Below, in pieces: positions 1 to 6,514 of a stretch of DNA of 17,235 nucleotides (the stretch's first letter is position 1; every line of letters starts with the position of its first letter). The stretch comes from Deltaproteobacteria bacterium. Lineage in GTDB: Bacteria; Desulfobacterota; Desulfobacteria; Desulfobacterales; JAUVGT01. The notes beneath the pieces are model-generated. The model searched no databases. It saw nothing but the letters and a program-made list of their open reading frames with translations, and was not told the origin of the DNA. The stretch lies in assembly GCA_030593645.1 (NCBI GenBank), contig JAUVGT010000043.1:1-17235 (forward strand). Reading direction: 5' to 3'. Both the position numbers and the translations under genes were made by a program.

Positions 1-51
1 GATATTTATTAAAGCGGAGTGTGTCTATAATCATGAATAATTATTACATAT

Positions 52-91
52 TCCGTGAATAACGTAAAGTGATTGTTTATATCCGTGAATA
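52..91 (+). promoter_or_regulatory. Paired direct repeats upstream of the sigma-54 promoter
   Basis: TCCGTGAATA occurs at 52-61 and again, identical, at 82-91. The two copies are 30 bp apart, close to three helical turns, and lie about 130-170 bp upstream of the sigma-54 type promoter at 223-237. A weaker relative (TCATGAATA) begins at 31. Position and phasing fit binding sites for an enhancer-binding activator such as a PilR/NtrC-type regulator. The repeat is seen; the binding role is inferred. Confidence 0.4.
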
Positions 92-222
92 TACACTTAT
101 ATTTCAGGCATATAACTGAGACAGCAATGAAATAGGATTAATAACGATAGGGCACTCCAAAACCAAAATTATTTTCCATTTGCAGAATGTTTTATATATA
201 TACCGTTTATCTTGCTTAATTC

Positions 223-237
223 TGGCATTATTCTTGC
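223..237 (+). promoter_or_regulatory. Sigma-54 (RpoN) type -24/-12 promoter
   Basis: TGGCATTATTCTTGC has the GG-N10-GC spacing of sigma-54 promoters and differs little from the TGGCAC-N5-TTGC consensus. Transcription would start near 249, about 87 nt before the ATG at 336. Pilin genes of Myxococcus and Geobacter are known to be RpoN/PilR-dependent, so this promoter in front of a gene with a prepilin leader is a coherent pairing. No experimental start is known from the sequence. Confidence 0.65.
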
Positions 238-265
238 GGTCTATCAGAAATGGGTCCAATATTCT

Positions 266-296
266 CAGGTTTTGAAACCACTGATTCAAAAACCTG
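266..296 (+). promoter_or_regulatory. Stem-loop in the 5' leader of the prepilin-fusion gene
   Basis: CAGGTTTTGAA (266-276) pairs with TTCAAAAACCTG (285-296), leaving one bulged base and an 8-nt loop. It lies between the predicted start site (about 249) and the ribosome binding site (about 323). No run of T follows, so it is not a standard terminator. It may influence mRNA stability or translation, or have no function. Confidence 0.35.
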
Positions 297-335
297 CATA
301 TCTTAATCACCCAAATTTCATTAAGGATGGAAATC

Positions 336-2234
336 ATGAACTTATTAAAGCCAAACAAGGTTTCTTATAAAAGCGTTCCAGGTTTTACATTAATTGAATT
401 GATGATTGTGGTGGTGATCATTGGCATACTATCCGCGGTCGCAATTCCGGCTTTTCTGTCATTTCGGGAAAAAGCGAAAAACAAAGCGGTTACCGTGCAG
501 TTAACTGAGCCAGTAAAAATAACCCAAACAGAGCCGTCCAAAGAACTGCCGTCGGTAATACCGGTTACTGATGTTGCTGATGTTTATGTAAAACTGATGG
601 CAGAACATTATATGCACCGGTTAAAAGTATATACTCTTTTTGACGCTACATTCACCGGACAATTTGTATTCAGAAATACCAATGAACAGATATCCAGGAT
701 CAAACTCTTTTTTCCTTTTCCGGAGGGTACTACTCAGGCCAGAAATGTATCACTAAAGTTCTCTGACGCAGTGGGTGTGTATGGAGAACCCACAGATGTC
801 CGCTATACGCTCAAAGGAATATTGTGGATTGGGGAACTTTTAAAAGGCGAAACACTTTCAGCTACGGTTACATATGGCGCACAGGGACGGGATAAATTTG
901 TTTATAGAGGTCCGGGAGCCGGACGAGCCGGACGTTTTGAGCTTGACCTCAATCTTGAAGGTGTCAACACTGAACTGATTCCGGCAGAAGCGCTTCAACC
1001 CAGCGAAATTGAACCGGGGCGGATAAAATGGCACTATGATAACCTTGTAACCGACAGGCAGGTGATTATTGAACTCCCCGGAGCGATGAGTCCGGTCGGA
1101 AGAATTATTTTACTACTGCAGCTGGCCGGATTGGCGATTATGATATTCGGTCTTGGTTTTTCCTATTTAGGCGATTTACGACAGGCCGGGAGCCTGGACA
1201 ATTTTCGGTGGGGGGATTTCCTTTTACTGGCCTTAAATTATTTTCTGTTTTTTGTTATTTTCCTGGTGTTAAGCCTGGGAGGGGAATTACAAACATGGTC
1301 AGCCATGCTGCTTTCGGCTATTTTATCCATGCCTCTTTTAGTGATTCATATCTGGCGAATCATGGATCTTCGATTCGCAGTGACCAGGATATTGCCGCTC
1401 AGTGTATATACTCTCGCGATTGTGATCACAGGTGTTTACGGTGATATCTATCGAAATTACATATTTATTGGCTTAACCGTGGGAACTGTTGCGTTTCTCA
1501 CCTTTACTTACAAAAAGTGGGGAGATAAACGTAAGGCGTATTATCTGGAAAAAAAGGAAGAACGGAAAAAAAGACGGGAGGCGGAAGCAGAAGAGCGTAA
1601 AGAAAGAGAGCGGATCAAACAACTGCAGGGTGAACGCCAGGCAATAGAAAAAAAATTGAACGATTTAATCTCCGGAATTTTCGATCAATGGAATAAGACA
1701 GAAGTCCCGATCAGCGAATTCAAACGGCTTTTAACTGAAAGCGATCCGGAAGAACATCAAAACGTCCGTTCTGGAATCAAATCTTCCCTGGATCAATTAT
1801 CTGAATTACAGACTGAATTCAAGAAGTTATATAAACAACCGGATGAGATGCAAAAAATCGAAGACGATAGTAAAGGGATTATTTATGGTTCAAGCCTGAT
1901 CAGTGATTTAAATAAGCATCGACAGGAACTGAACACAATATTTCAAAAAGTAAAAAATTCAGGGCAAAGCTTAAAGGAATTACGTAAACAGCAAACCATT
2001 AGAACCGAAAAAGAAAAAGATTTACAATGCTGTCTTTCCTGTGGGGTCTCCAGTTCGGCTTCAGTATATTGTCCGAACTGTGGCGTGCGTCGCCCCCTGG
2101 ATCTTAAATGCGACCGCTGTGGTGATCAATACAGACTCCCGCTTCACTTAATTGATCTGCAGATGCTTGAAATCAAAAAACTTTACTGCCCGACCTGCGG
2201 AAATCCATATCCGGAAGTAAAAATAGAACCATGA
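336..2234 (+). CDS. Prepilin-leader / CreD-like membrane protein / double zinc ribbon fusion
   Basis: Function unknown; 632 aa. The start at 336 is preferred over 327 because AAGGA at 323-327 sits 8 nt before it. Residues 1-16 form a type IV prepilin leader ending in Gly16, followed by FTLIEL with the conserved Glu at +5 and one hydrophobic helix (to about 40). Then comes a periplasmic domain of about 200 residues, predicted rich in beta strands, and five more helices (about 254-278, 295-316, 322-343, 352-372, 378-396). A strongly charged coiled coil follows (about 397-470 and on). The tail has two zinc ribbons: C566/C569 with C579/C582, and C592/C595 with C618/C621. Six helices place the zinc ribbons in the cytoplasm. 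The five-helix block resembles CreD-type inner-membrane proteins; this is an impression from pattern, not a search. Only the leader is pilin-like, so assembly into a pilus is doubtful. It is preceded by a sigma-54 type promoter. Confidence 0.85.
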   Translation: MNLLKPNKVSYKSVPGFTLIELMIVVVIIGILSAVAIPAFLSFREKAKNKAVTVQLTEPVKITQTEPSKELPSVIPVTDVADVYVKLMAEHYMHRLKVYTLFDATFTGQFVFRNTNEQISRIKLFFPFPEGTTQARNVSLKFSDAVGVYGEPTDVRYTLKGILWIGELLKGETLSATVTYGAQGRDKFVYRGPGAGRAGRFELDLNLEGVNTELIPAEALQPSEIEPGRIKWHYDNLVTDRQVIIELPGAMSPVGRIILLLQLAGLAIMIFGLGFSYLGDLRQAGSLDNFRWGDFLLLALNYFLFFVIFLVLSLGGELQTWSAMLLSAILSMPLLVIHIWRIMDLRFAVTRILPLSVYTLAIVITGVYGDIYRNYIFIGLTVGTVAFLTFTYKKWGDKRKAYYLEKKEERKKRREAEAEERKERERIKQLQGERQAIEKKLNDLISGIFDQWNKTEVPISEFKRLLTESDPEEHQNVRSGIKSSLDQLSELQTEFKKLYKQPDEMQKIEDDSKGIIYGSSLISDLNKHRQELNTIFQKVKNSGQSLKELRKQQTIRTEKEKDLQCCLSCGVSSSASVYCPNCGVRRPLDLKCDRCGDQYRLPLHLIDLQMLEIKKLYCPTCGNPYPEVKIEP

Positions 2235-2388
2235 TTTAATAACGGAAACCATATGGATGTTAAACAGTTCGCTGGTAATAATCTGTCATGAAACACCCTC
2301 AAAGCAAAATGTCGACTTCTATGGTGATATTGTTGACTACTACTCGATAAAAAATAATCCGTCGTAATGCCCCCAATATTTCCATGCA

Positions 2389-3111
2389 TCACATCGGCGG
2401 GTACCACTTCTGCAAATCACCATCATAACTCCACATACCGCGAATTCCTCGACGTGCCGAATATGTTGGATTTTTTATCCACCCCATGATCTCATTATAA
2501 GATTGGACGATCGATATGAACAATTCGTCCTCTCCTCCATGATCCGGGTGATGCTTCATGACCTCTTTCCGGTATGCAGATTTGATGGTTTGATGGGCGC
2601 TTTCTGATTCTAAAACGGTCATTGGGATTTTAAGGCAGGTCATATACTTGAAAACTTTAGATATTCTTTTTTCAGTTTTCAGTTTAATCGAATCAAAAGA
2701 TGCAGCGCCTTTGTGTGCCTTTTCAAGTACTGATATGGAAGCAAGCTGTCTGCAATTCATCCGTTCATTTTCATTGTGCCATTGCCGGGATAAAGACAAA
2801 ATCATGTTTTGAAGATCTTTTGCGGGTAGGATTCCCGGTGTCCGATTAGAATAATACGTCAGGCTCTCCTTAGAATGATAGGAAATAAGGTTAATAATTA
2901 ATTTTGATCCCGTAAAAAAGAAGGAGGCATACCTTGTGCGAAGAGGCTGCAGAAGGTTAGTGAGCCATCTCAAGGCAAACAGCAGTTTGTCCCTGCAGTC
3001 CATGGAGCAATATTTCTGTTTCCGTTTCGGCAGGGCTCCGCCGCAGGAAACACAGGTTTTATGTTTCCTTTTATCTTCTTTTGTTCTGACAATGCTGTTT
3101 GAACTATCCAT
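2389..3111 (-). CDS. Zinc-finger protein with C-terminal J domain (DnaJ-like co-chaperone)
   Basis: 240 aa. J domains recruit and stimulate Hsp70 (DnaK) ATPase through an HPD tripeptide. Here the HPD is at residues 188-190 inside HHPDHGG, with the expected flanking helices (AYRKEVMKH before, FISIVQSYNEI after), so the J domain spans roughly 160-213. The N-terminus has a small zinc-finger pattern: C20, C23, C35, C39 (CVSC ... YCSMDC). The middle, about 110 residues, is not recognised. The order (zinc motif first, J domain last) is unlike DnaJ or CbpA, so this is a class III-type co-chaperone with a specialised target. The gene converges on the preceding fusion gene with a 154-bp gap, the only clear minus-strand gene in the window. 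The upstream CAGG is a weak ribosome site. Confidence 0.8.
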   Translation of the reverse strand: MDSSNSIVRTKEDKRKHKTCVSCGGALPKRKQKYCSMDCRDKLLFALRWLTNLLQPLRTRYASFFFTGSKLIINLISYHSKESLTYYSNRTPGILPAKDLQNMILSLSRQWHNENERMNCRQLASISVLEKAHKGAASFDSIKLKTEKRISKVFKYMTCLKIPMTVLESESAHQTIKSAYRKEVMKHHPDHGGEDELFISIVQSYNEIMGWIKNPTYSARRGIRGMWSYDGDLQKWYPPM

Positions 3112-3162
3112 AACCTGTCAATCATATCAATTTCATTGAAATTGTAAAGACTGTTTTTTACC

Positions 3163-3204
3163 GTTACACTTTCCTCCATTGTGGGAGGCGAAGGAGGGTG
3201 TAAC
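3163..3204 (-). promoter_or_regulatory. Nested inverted repeat upstream of the J-domain gene
   Basis: GTTACAC (3163-3169) pairs with GTGTAAC (3198-3204). Inside it CCTCC (3173-3177) pairs with GGAGG (3184-3188). The structure lies about 50 bp upstream of the J-domain start codon at 3111, on the promoter side. No T run follows on either strand, so an operator or 5' leader structure is more likely than a terminator. The role is inferred from position only. Confidence 0.4.
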
Positions 3205-3369
3205 AACGTTCAACACATCCCTACTCCCTCAAAGAGGAATTCCACCTAAACACTCCTAAAGCCTATATTTTTTGCCCCCCTGGGTATCAGGAATTTATAA
3301 AAGTGGTTTCAATATAATTATAGGCTGAATAAGGTTTAGAAATTACTAATAGAAAACGGGATTAATTGA

Positions 3370-3462
3370 TAGCGCAAGAAGCTGGTTAAGCCTGTGTAGA
3401 CAGGCCCCGGCGCGTTCGCGGAGCAAGGCAGCCCGCTAATTTACCACCGCCTTCTTGCGCTA
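3370..3462. repeat. 93-bp element bounded by perfect 12-bp inverted repeats
   Basis: TAGCGCAAGAAG at 3370-3381 is matched exactly by its reverse complement at 3451-3462. The inside is GC-rich compared with its AT-rich surroundings and has a further perfect 5-bp hairpin (GCCTG/CAGGC, 3390-3405). The whole folds as a long closing stem with inner branches. It could be a small miniature inverted-repeat element, a REP-type unit or a structured RNA. No protein is encoded. No flanking target duplication is obvious. Confidence 0.6.
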
Positions 3463-3546
3463 TTCAGGAAAGGGCTAAGTTAGGTCTCACTATTTCTAAC
3501 ATTGGGTTTTTATACCCGTTAAAAAACAAGTCGTCAATCCGGGAAA

Positions 3547-3575
3547 CTACTCTAATTTTAGTAGGTATTTCTACT
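3547..3575. promoter_or_regulatory. Competing short stems (possible operator)
   Basis: AGTAG at 3560-3564 can pair either with CTACT upstream (3547-3551) or with CTACT downstream (3571-3575), giving two mutually exclusive 5-bp stems, or three half-sites for a DNA-binding protein. The pattern is short and could be chance in AT-rich DNA. Confidence 0.25.
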
Positions 3576-3620
3576 TAGAAGGGTAAAAAGCGAAAAGTTA
3601 ATGAATTCTATCTATATTAT

Positions 3621-3678
3621 TAACCTGGCAATTAAATACGTCATTCCGGCTACCGGATCAAGTCCGGCACAGGCTCCG
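3621..3678 (+). repeat. Dispersed 58-bp repeat, copy 1 (inverted relative to copy 2)
   Basis: These 58 bases are the reverse complement of 15057-15114, with a single difference (57/58). The GC-rich core, around CCGGCTACCGGATCAAGTCC, can fold on itself. The high identity over a stretch with no coding capacity marks it as a dispersed intergenic repeat rather than shared ancestry of genes. Confidence 0.85.
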
Positions 3679-3715
3679 TGGAAAGAATCATTATTTTATA
3701 TAAAATTTCGGTTTT

Positions 3716-3763
3716 TTCGTGCTTTTGATATTTCGTGCTTTTGATATTTCGTGCTTTCGTGAT
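3716..3763 (+). repeat. Three tandem copies of a 16-bp unit
   Basis: TTCGTGCTTTTGATAT is present exactly at 3716-3731 and 3732-3747, and a degenerate third copy runs 3748-3763. A related TTCGTG-rich tract lies at about 7693-7712, so the motif may be a common intergenic sequence in this genome. No function is evident. Confidence 0.8.
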
Positions 3764-3906
3764 AAAAGTTTTTGGTTTTGTATGAAATCACCAATGAAGA
3801 GTAAATAATTCACCTGTATCGGAACGTAATTTTGGCATCCACAATAAATACCCACAAGAGTACAATGTTAACCAAGAACAGTTTTAAAAACACTCCTTTT
3901 CCTGTC

Positions 3907-3934
3907 ACTTTATATTCGTTGACAAATCTATTTT
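3907..3934 (+). repeat. 28-bp direct repeat with TTGACA box, copy 1
   Basis: Identical at 27 of 28 positions to 13977-14004, and weakly similar for some 30 bp beyond. It contains TTGACA (3919-3924), a perfect -35 box, with a poor -10 candidate TAATCT at 3942 after 17 bp. It may be a mobile or duplicated promoter. The distance to the next gene (4226) is long. Confidence 0.7.
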
Positions 3935-4162
3935 AAGGGGTTAATCTTCTCCGAACCACCGAAAGCAGATTGAATACCTCAAGTTTAATGTAACATTGCA
4001 ATATAAACAGGCCAGATTTTTTATATAGAATGGTGTTAGTATACCAGATTTAATAATCGCCCAAAACTCAAAACAAAATAATTGTGGAATTTATTCACTG
4101 GACAATCATTTTATCCTAATGAAAGATATCCTCACCCTAAAGATACAAATATAGATTTCAGT

Positions 4163-4185
4163 TACACCGGGAATTACCCGGTGTA
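4163..4185. promoter_or_regulatory. 23-bp palindrome before the DUF3124 gene
   Basis: TACACCGGG (4163-4171) and CCCGGTGTA (4177-4185) are perfect 9-bp arms around a 5-bp loop, ending 40 bp before the start codon at 4226. It lacks a downstream T run. An operator for a dimeric repressor or a leader hairpin controlling the DUF3124/hydrolase pair is plausible; the role is inferred. Confidence 0.5.
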
Positions 4186-4225
4186 GATCAATTTATCGAC
4201 ACATATTATTAATTGGAGAGTAACC

Positions 4226-4711
4226 ATGAAAAAGAGCTATCCTTTTGCTTATTTGATTTTTATTTTATCTATTTGTTATTTTTCACCTCTGCCTTTACAT
4301 GCTGAGGAGATAATCAAGTTATCTGACGGCCAGACAATATATGTTCCTGCTTATTCACATATTTACCGTGGCAACCGTGAAAGACCTTTTTTATTGACGG
4401 TAACATTAAGCATCAGAAACATTGATCCGAAGCATCAAATTAAAATCACCATAGCAGATTATTACGAGACTCAAGGGAAGCTATTAAAAAAATATATAAT
4501 GAAACCAGTAATTCTAAACCCATTAGAATCAATACGCTATATCATACCAGAAAAAGATGAAAGTGGAGGCTCAGGTGCCAATTTTATAGTTGAATGGAAA
4601 TCAGACAAATCTGTTAATCCGCCAATAATTGAATCAATAATGATTGGTACAAAAACTCAGCAAGGCATTTCATTTACCTCTCGCGGTCGAGTAATCATTA
4701 AATCTGAGTGA
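4226..4711 (+). CDS. Exported DUF3124 family protein
   Basis: 161 aa, function unknown. A signal peptide (MKK, then a hydrophobic run, then LHA-EE at about residues 26-28) sends the protein out of the cytoplasm. The body matches my memory of DUF3124: GQTIYVPAYSHIY, RPFLLTVTLSIRNID, GGSGANFIVEWKS and ESIMIGTKTQQGISFTSRG are the conserved blocks, and the length is typical. No catalytic motif is evident; the fold is likely a beta sandwich. GGAG at about 4214 is a good ribosome site. The gene is 38 bp ahead of the alpha/beta hydrolase and may share its transcript. The palindrome at 4163-4185 lies just upstream. Confidence 0.85.
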   Translation: MKKSYPFAYLIFILSICYFSPLPLHAEEIIKLSDGQTIYVPAYSHIYRGNRERPFLLTVTLSIRNIDPKHQIKITIADYYETQGKLLKKYIMKPVILNPLESIRYIIPEKDESGGSGANFIVEWKSDKSVNPPIIESIMIGTKTQQGISFTSRGRVIIKSE

Positions 4712-4749
4712 AAACGCGTATCGAAAAAGTGTGATTAAAGGATATAAGC

Positions 4750-5532
4750 ATGAAGGAATTCATACTTAAAAAAATGAATGCAAGAATTCGTTATCACGAC
4801 TTATTGGGTGAAGGCACACCCATTCTTTTTATTCACGGATTGGGCTGTGCCTCTTCATTTGATTATCCGCAAGTCGCTTCAATGAAAGACCTGATTCATC
4901 ATAGAAGAATCCTGGTTGACCTTTTAGGTTCCGGTTTTAGTGATAAACCTGATGATTTTAATTACTCAATTAGTGACCATGCAGACTATCTTGAGGATTT
5001 TGTAAATTATTTAGGTATAAAAGATTTTTTTATTTACGGGCATAGCATGGGTGGTGCTGTATCAATTTCATTGGCGGCTCGATGTGAAAAACAATTAAAA
5101 GGAATCATACTCAGCGAAGCCAATCTGGATCCAGGTGGCGGATTTTTCAGCAAAAAAATTGCGTCTTATGAAGAGGAGGAATACTATGCGACCGGTCATT
5201 CTGAAGTCATCCAGGAAAGTATCGAAGATTCCAATGAAAAATGGGCCGCCAGTCTATTAGTAACCTCTCCAAGAGCCGCATATATGGAATCAAAATCTTT
5301 AATTGAAGGGCAAGCCCCGAGCTGGCGCAATGTATTCTATACATTAAATATTTCACGAACATTTATTTTTGGAAAAAAATCATTACCAGATCCGGACATG
5401 CCGAAAATAAAAAACGAGAATATTCATATAGAAATTGTTAAGGATGCCGGGCACTCAATGGCCTGGGAGAATCCAGAAGGTCTGGCTGCGGCTATTAAAA
5501 ACGGAACTGACCGAACGACTACTTCAGCCTAA
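4750..5532 (+). CDS. Alpha/beta hydrolase
   Basis: 260 aa, cytoplasmic, no signal peptide. It hydrolyses an unknown ester, amide or similar bond. Visible hallmarks are the oxyanion-hole HGLG (residues 29-32), the nucleophile elbow GHSMGG with Ser99, and the catalytic His235 in DAGHSMAWENP. The acid residue is probably one of the Asp residues in LPDPDMP, about 20-25 residues before the His. The length fits the family. The start is supported by AAAGGA at 4737-4742. The C-terminal tail (RTTTSA) is not conserved-looking. It probably forms an operon with the DUF3124 gene upstream. The substrate cannot be told from sequence. Confidence 0.88.
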   Translation: MKEFILKKMNARIRYHDLLGEGTPILFIHGLGCASSFDYPQVASMKDLIHHRRILVDLLGSGFSDKPDDFNYSISDHADYLEDFVNYLGIKDFFIYGHSMGGAVSISLAARCEKQLKGIILSEANLDPGGGFFSKKIASYEEEEYYATGHSEVIQESIEDSNEKWAASLLVTSPRAAYMESKSLIEGQAPSWRNVFYTLNISRTFIFGKKSLPDPDMPKIKNENIHIEIVKDAGHSMAWENPEGLAAAIKNGTDRTTTSA

Positions 5533-5636
5533 CACGCACAAAAGGACGTTTACAGAGTATGGAATATAAGAAAGCAAGTTCATACAAGTGGGTCAGGAAC
5601 AATTGTGAATCAGTATTTAAACAAATAGGAGGAGAT

Positions 5637-5799
5637 ATGAAAATTCGGGGTTTTAACATAAATTCAACTGGATTTATGGAAGAATAAACAAACTGGATAT
5701 TTATCATTAATTACACGTAAAAAAGATGATCGATCTATACTGGTATCCTATTATGCAAAAAAAGATAATGAGCATAGTACAAATTATCGCAATTGGTGA
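5637..5799 (+). pseudogene. Frameshifted remnant of a small gene
   Basis: A very strong ribosome site (AGGAGG at about 5628-5633) precedes an ATG at 5637, but the frame stops after 16 codons (MKIRGFNINSTGFMEE). From 5686 the next frame (+1) stays open for 37 codons and reads like true protein (KQTGYLSLITRKK, then RSILVSYYAKKDNE) until a stop at 5797-5799. Removing the single T at 5685 would join the two parts into one 53-residue product. It could be a decayed gene or a sequencing error. The following frame at 5726-6001 may be a further part of the same gene. The family is not recognised. The reading-frame facts are seen; the pseudogene call is inferred. Confidence 0.45.
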
Positions 5800-6001
5800 G
5801 AGGCTTATTGCATCCATTAATAAAAACCGCTTAGCGAATGATGGTGTCTTACGGGATAATGTGGATACGTATTTGCGTTTAAAAAATGTGATAAAACAGG
5901 CTCCTCCGGACAACTTGAAATCACAAAATCAATTCGTTCGCGAATTGGCATCTGCGATCAGGGAAATCGAAAAACAGCTGGATATTGTTGCACCGAATTA
6001 A
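5726..6001 (+). CDS. Small hypothetical protein, possibly the 3' part of a broken gene
   Basis: 91 aa from 5726, or 77 aa from an internal ATG at 5768, which looks more natural (MSIVQIIAIGERLIASINKN). The protein is amphipathic and mostly helical, with no signal peptide or known motif. Neither start has a good ribosome site, whereas the gene remnant just upstream has an excellent one. A second frameshift near 5768 would join the two into one product of about 120 residues. It is therefore either a short gene overlapping the remnant or its C-terminal half. No function can be given. Confidence 0.45.
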   Translation: MIDLYWYPIMQKKIMSIVQIIAIGERLIASINKNRLANDGVLRDNVDTYLRLKNVIKQAPPDNLKSQNQFVRELASAIREIEKQLDIVAPN

Positions 6002-6032
6002 AAGAAGGGACCAGATAGCTAATATTTACAAA

Positions 6033-6359
6033 ATGATCATGAAAAAACATATTGTTGTGCTCATCATACTCTTTGAAGTTTTAACGGCCGCCTTAGGATG
6101 TACGGAACCAAAGCAGGAAAGTGGATCTGATGCCAATCTCACCATTGCAGAGGTTCTCCGGATTGCTACGGAAAAAGCCAGATCTGAAGGATATGATGTT
6201 CGTAAATATAATATGACAGGATGTCATTACGAGTATACCCGTAAAGATCTTACATGGACTATTTTCTATGAACTCAAACCCCCGACACCTCCAGGTGGCC
6301 ATTTCATAGTATCAATAGATGATCAGACGAAAAAAGCAACAATAACCCGCGGGAAATAG
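6033..6359 (+). CDS. Small exported protein, probable lipoprotein
   Basis: 108 aa from 6033 (a second ATG at 6039 gives 106 aa). A basic N-terminus, a hydrophobic stretch and the sequence ALGC (Cys at residue 21 counted from 6039) suggest a lipoprotein signal, although the lipobox is imperfect. The mature part has a helix (TIAEVLRIATEKARSEGYD), a tract TWTIFYELKPPTPPGGHF and an end IVSIDDQTKKATITRGK. This pattern recalls single PepSY-like or similar small periplasmic domains. That is a weak impression. No Shine-Dalgarno is obvious at a useful distance. The longer TTG start at 5985 would bury the signal peptide and is not used. Confidence 0.65.
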   Translation: MIMKKHIVVLIILFEVLTAALGCTEPKQESGSDANLTIAEVLRIATEKARSEGYDVRKYNMTGCHYEYTRKDLTWTIFYELKPPTPPGGHFIVSIDDQTKKATITRGK

Positions 6360-6514
6360 AATACTCGATCAGCCGAATACAGGTACTGGGCGTTAAATCG
6401 GAAAAGAAGAATTTATGTTAGTTGAAATAGTCCGAACGATAGAAAGTGATGTTCTGATGTTTGTTATTCGGTTTTATCATCTTTAACGAACCTAATTTTG
6501 AGCGGTAATTTCTA

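Larger units (their letters stand above)
3112..4225. other. Gene-free, repeat-rich spacer of about 1.1 kb
   Basis: No open frame here has the look of a protein, and no tRNA or rRNA was recognised. The stretch is AT-rich and carries several separate repeats and palindromes, listed individually: an inverted repeat near 3163, a 93-bp element at 3370, competing stems at 3547, a dispersed repeat at 3621, tandem repeats at 3716, a second dispersed repeat at 3907 and a palindrome at 4163. Confidence 0.6.

Noticed and set aside
104..358. Minus-strand open frame of 84 codons over the promoter region
   Set aside because: It covers the sigma-54 promoter and leader of the + strand gene, has an AT-driven composition and no recognisable protein features.
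2970..3206. Minus-strand frame overlapping the J-domain gene
   Set aside because: It lies in another frame over the zinc-finger coding part and looks like a shadow.
3370..3484. Possible integron attC site
   Set aside because: GTTRRRY-like boxes exist at about 3385 and 3477 but on the same strand, with no matching RYYYAAC partner and no integrase.
5985..6032. TTG start for the small exported protein
   Set aside because: It would place charged residues ahead of the signal sequence and overlaps the previous frame; the ATG at 6033 or 6039 gives a normal signal peptide.
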